Shown: in pieces, positions 15,241 to 17,768 of the stretch
Layout of the letters: each line of letters begins with the position of its first letter
Position numbering within the stretch: position 1 is the stretch's first letter
NCBI GenBank assembly: GCA_007116765.1
Contig: SKHV01000319.1
Span: forward strand, 1-17,768
Reading direction: 5' to 3'
Length of the DNA stretch: 17,768 bases
Source of the DNA: Prolixibacteraceae bacterium
GTDB lineage: Bacteria > Bacteroidota > Bacteroidia > Bacteroidales > Prolixibacteraceae
Position numbers and translations under genes: made by a program
The notes under the pieces: generated by a model
Seen by the model: only the letters and a program-made list of their open reading frames with translations
What the model was told of the DNA's origin: nothing
Database searches by the model: none

Positions 15241-16659
15241 TTAAAAATCAATAGGAATCAACCTTACTATTTTACCCGGATTTTCGATTGACACATACAC
15301 ATAACCATCGGGGCTTTCCACTACGTTACGCACACGCCCAATGCCTTCAAGCAGCTTTTCCTGATGCACCACTTTGTTTCCATCAAGAACAAGGCGTTCC
15401 ACATACATAAAGCGCAGCGAGCCCACCAATATGTTGTGCTGCCAGTTTTTATAGCGTTCGCCCTTTACGAAAATCATTCCGCAGGGTGCTATAGAAGGAG
15501 TCCATTCCAGCACGGGTTGTTCCATACCTTCTTTCTCGGTAAGTTCGGTAAAAACTGTACCATCGTAATTAATGCCGTAAGAAATCACCGGCCATCCATA
15601 ATTCAAGCCCGGCTCAATTAAATTAAGCTCATCGCCACCGCGTGGCCCGTGTTCAGTTTGCCAAAACTCGCCTGTTTCGGGGTGTATTACATTGCCTTGC
15701 GGGTTGCGGTGTCCGTAACTATAAATAGAAGGCATTGCCCCGGGAGTATTCACAAAGGGATTATCGGCCGGGATACGACCATCGTCGTAAATGCGATGCA
15801 TTTTACCGTTGTGATTGTCAAGAGACTGCGGATTCACGTCGCGATTGCCCCGATCTCCAATACCAAAAAACAGGTAGCCGTCTTTATCAAACTCGAGCTT
15901 GCAACCGAAATGATGTGCTCGGTTTGTGGCAGGTAGTCCTTTAAAAATAACATCCACATCGAATAATTCGTTGTTTCGCAGTCGTGCCCGTAACACAGCG
16001 GTATTACCACCATCCTGCCCGGCTTCTTCGGCCACATAAGAATACGCGATGTAAATCCACCCGTTTGTGTCGTACTCGGGGTGTAGTTTAATGTCGAGTA
16101 AACCACCCTGTCCTCTTGCATAAATTGGTGGCAAACCACTTATTTCGTACAATTCATTGTCTGAAAAACGATACAAAGTGCCTGAACGCTCAGTAATGAG
16201 CAAATCGCCATTGGGCAAAAACTCAAGCCCCCAGGGAATATCTAGGCCACTCACCACGGTGTCGACTACAAAGCGAAACTCGTCGCTATTGTGAATAGCC
16301 GTGAGTGTGGATGCAGGTTGTTGGTCACTTTCTTCGGGCAGTTCAGCCCTCACATAATCGGCCAAAGCTACTATTTCATCATCAGAAAAGGTTTTTCTGA
16401 ATGCCGGCATTCCCATTTCGGGCAGCCCGCCGATTATTGAGGCTATGATTGCATCGTTGTTGTCGGCTGTCATCCAATCCTTCTGCTCAAAGCGATTCAA
16501 TGTCAAGCCATGACAACCTGCACAGTAATTCAGATAGTTCTCTTCGGCCGAACGGTTAAGCCGGTTTTCTCCGTTAGTGTTTTTACACGATTGGAAAGTC
16601 ATACTTAAACCAATCACAAATACTATGGCAAGTATTAAAACTGGTAATTTTTTATTCAT
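15241..16659 (-). CDS. Cytochrome c / PQQ-dependent sugar dehydrogenase fusion lipoprotein
   Basis: A 472-residue exported protein. A signal peptide ends in lipobox TFQSC (Cys25). A single-heme cytochrome c domain follows (about 36-108), with CAGCH at 46-50 and probable axial Met84 in MPAF. From about 128 to 472 it is a glucose/sorbosone dehydrogenase beta-propeller of the soluble aldose dehydrogenase (Asd/YliI) type, with IPWGLEFLPNG, RAHHFG (candidate catalytic His249), YSYGHRNPQG, EHGPRGGDELN and NYGWP. It should oxidise aldoses or a related substrate in the periplasm using PQQ and Ca, passing electrons through the fused heme to the respiratory chain. Some members with this fold have other roles. 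It precedes a TonB receptor gene on the same strand. Confidence 0.9.
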   Translation of the reverse strand: MNKKLPVLILAIVFVIGLSMTFQSCKNTNGENRLNRSAEENYLNYCAGCHGLTLNRFEQKDWMTADNNDAIIASIIGGLPEMGMPAFRKTFSDDEIVALADYVRAELPEESDQQPASTLTAIHNSDEFRFVVDTVVSGLDIPWGLEFLPNGDLLITERSGTLYRFSDNELYEISGLPPIYARGQGGLLDIKLHPEYDTNGWIYIAYSYVAEEAGQDGGNTAVLRARLRNNELFDVDVIFKGLPATNRAHHFGCKLEFDKDGYLFFGIGDRGNRDVNPQSLDNHNGKMHRIYDDGRIPADNPFVNTPGAMPSIYSYGHRNPQGNVIHPETGEFWQTEHGPRGGDELNLIEPGLNYGWPVISYGINYDGTVFTELTEKEGMEQPVLEWTPSIAPCGMIFVKGERYKNWQHNILVGSLRFMYVERLVLDGNKVVHQEKLLEGIGRVRNVVESPDGYVYVSIENPGKIVRLIPIDF

Positions 16660-16866
16660 CTCAGTCTATTTTAATTATCTTATAAATTATTTTCATTCAT
16701 TTTTTACTACGCGTATTCAAAAGAACTCACAAGCTTTTCCAATAAACACGAATGCAATACAAGATATTAAAAAGAAACAGCATAAACAGTAAAGTAGTTT
16801 AAAAAAACTTCGGCATTCAACTTTGGCAACATTTTTGCTTGCAACAATAACATAAAACAAATAGCC

Positions 16867-17226
16867 ATGAGAACACTACTTTACATATTGATATTCACAT
16901 TCGGAACAGGCCTCAGCTTTCAGGCAGAAGCCGCCCGCCAAGCATATCCGCAACATCGTGTTCCGGCTGAAAAAAAATTCAACATTTACCCAATACCACT
17001 TGTTGAAGAGGGATTTTTAAATATCGAAATGGAAGAACCGGGTGAATTGCATATTGAATTTTTCGACATAACCGGAAAAAAAATCAAAACCATCACAAAA
17101 AATCATGTCGATGCAGGTGAACAGATAATAAATTTCAACATTTCAGAGTTAAAAGAAGGGATTTACTTTTGTAAAATAAGAACCCGAACCTTTGAAAAAG
17201 CAAAAAGAATATTAGTTAGGCGCTAA
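16867..17226 (+). CDS. Small secreted protein made almost only of a T9SS C-terminal sorting domain
   Basis: A 119-residue protein. A signal peptide (1 to about 22, ending FQAEA) is followed by about 15 linker residues. The rest (about 38-119) is a type A sorting domain: FNIYPIPLVEEGFLNIEM, IEFFDITGKKIKTI, LKEGIYFCKI and a basic end KRILVRR. Such domains normally sit at the end of large cargo and direct export by the type IX secretion system and surface attachment. Here no cargo remains, and the usual YPNP reads YPIP. It may be a minimal surface protein, a decayed gene, or a CTD reused as a small structural domain. It has its own terminator at 17269-17299. Confidence 0.85.
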   Translation: MRTLLYILIFTFGTGLSFQAEAARQAYPQHRVPAEKKFNIYPIPLVEEGFLNIEMEEPGELHIEFFDITGKKIKTITKNHVDAGEQIINFNISELKEGIYFCKIRTRTFEKAKRILVRR

Positions 17227-17268
17227 TTTTTCATACATCCGAAACACAAATTTTGTCACAAAAAAGGG

Positions 17269-17299
17269 GAAGTCAGCTTAAGGCTTCTTCTTTTTTTTT
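17269..17299 (+). terminator. Rho-independent terminator after the T9SS-tail gene
   Basis: GAAG-TC-AGC (17269-17277), loop TTAAG, and GCT-T-CTTC (17283-17290) form a stem with a small asymmetric internal loop, followed by nine T residues (17291-17299). It lies 43 bp after the stop codon and before the panB promoter. Confidence 0.6.
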
Positions 17300-17324
17300 A
17301 ATACTCGTATATCTTTATTTTTCC

Positions 17325-17332
17325 TAAATTTG
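17325..17332 (+). promoter_or_regulatory. -7 box TAAATTTG upstream of panB
   Basis: TAAATTTG matches TAnnTTTG exactly and ends 25 bp before the panB ATG. Upstream is T-rich, without a clear TTTG at -33. Confidence 0.5.
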
Positions 17333-17357
17333 CAGAAATAATTGCAAAAAAACGAAC

Positions 17358-17768
17358 ATGTCGATACATAAAGAAGTGAAAAAAGTGACCACGCATGTGC
17401 TTTCTGAAATGAAACTGCGCGGAGAAAAGATTTCGATGCTCACTGCATACGATTTCAGTATGGCAAAACTGGTGGATCAATCAGATATTGATGTGATACT
17501 GGTGGGCGATTCGGCCTCGAACGTGATGGCCGGTAACGAAACCACCCTGCCCATAACCCTCGACCAGATGATTTATCATGGCAAATCGGTGGTAAAAGCA
17601 GTTTCGCGTGCTCTGGTTGTAGTCGATATGCCTTTTGGAACCTATCAGGGAAACTCAAAAAAAGCAGTACAATCTGCTATACGCATTATGAAAGAAACCC
17701 ACGCCGACGCGGTAAAAATTGAAGGTGGAAAAGAAGTTATCGAATCGATAAACCGAATTATCTCGGCC
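17358..17768 (+). CDS. panB: 3-methyl-2-oxobutanoate hydroxymethyltransferase, N-terminal part
   Basis: The first 137 codons are present and the frame is open to the window end. PanB transfers a hydroxymethyl group from 5,10-methylene-tetrahydrofolate to 2-oxoisovalerate, making ketopantoate for pantothenate and CoA. The start MSIHKEVKKVTTHVL leads into ISMLTAYDFSMAKL, then VGDSASNVMAGNETTLPIT with metal ligand Asp51, VDMPFGTYQ with second ligand Asp90, and VKIEGG with catalytic Glu122, in the order and spacing known for PanB. About half of the usual 265-275 residues are visible. It follows a terminator, so it probably starts its own transcript. Confidence 0.95.
   Translation, partial: MSIHKEVKKVTTHVLSEMKLRGEKISMLTAYDFSMAKLVDQSDIDVILVGDSASNVMAGNETTLPITLDQMIYHGKSVVKAVSRALVVVDMPFGTYQGNSKKAVQSAIRIMKETHADAVKIEGGKEVIESINRIISA

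Overview
The window looks like a chromosomal segment of a Bacteroidota bacterium, probably of the marine or environmental Bacteroidales/Marinilabiliales type. The signs are TAnnTTTG-type promoter boxes, weak or absent Shine-Dalgarno sequences, two TonB-dependent outer-membrane receptors (one with an N-terminal carboxypeptidase-regulatory-like domain), a type IX secretion (T9SS) C-terminal sorting domain, a DUF4105 protein, and a Tat-exported Gfo/Idh/MocA oxidoreductase. Genes are moderately AT-rich and intergenic DNA more so. I see no phage, transposase, CRISPR array, rRNA or tRNA gene.

Layout, left to right. 1-164 is the tail of an ABC-3 type metal transporter permease. It is followed by a 156-bp MITE-like inverted-repeat element (188-343). 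A Tat-signal Gfo/Idh/MocA oxidoreductase lies on the minus strand (369-1694). The next 540 bp (1695-2237) hold an unusual mirrored array of GTTTGA/TCAAAC boxes alternating with GAAGCG-type boxes. A lipoprotein and a TonB-dependent receptor (2238-5413) form a probable outer-membrane uptake operon. A broken antitoxin-like pseudogene with its own promoter (5510-5779) runs directly into mannose-1-phosphate guanylyltransferase (manC, to 6870); what looks like the toxin's start codon region is in frame with manC. A DUF4105 (Lnb-like) membrane protein and a DUF2279 protein are divergent from each other (7083-9276). A second copy of the CCACGAAGGC inverted repeat (9314-9404) precedes asparagine synthetase asnB and a DUF2784 membrane protein, both on minus. 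A small DUF6787-like membrane protein is followed 10 bp later by ferrochelatase hemH (11772-13095). On the minus strand a cytochrome c/PQQ-dependent sugar dehydrogenase lipoprotein is followed by a second TonB-dependent receptor (16659 down to 13102). A small secreted protein consisting almost only of a T9SS sorting domain (16867-17226), a terminator, and the start of panB (17358 to the window end) close the region.

Most genes are housekeeping or envelope functions: GDP-mannose supply, asparagine, heme and pantothenate synthesis, and outer-membrane uptake. The points most worth following up are the mirrored TCAAAC/GAAGCG array, the toxin-antitoxin remnant joined in frame to manC, the internal four-cysteine segment of the ferrochelatase (a likely [2Fe-2S] site), the pairing of a PQQ-type dehydrogenase with a TonB receptor (possible PQQ uptake), and the cargo-less T9SS tail protein. 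I did not find a clear new defence or mobile system.
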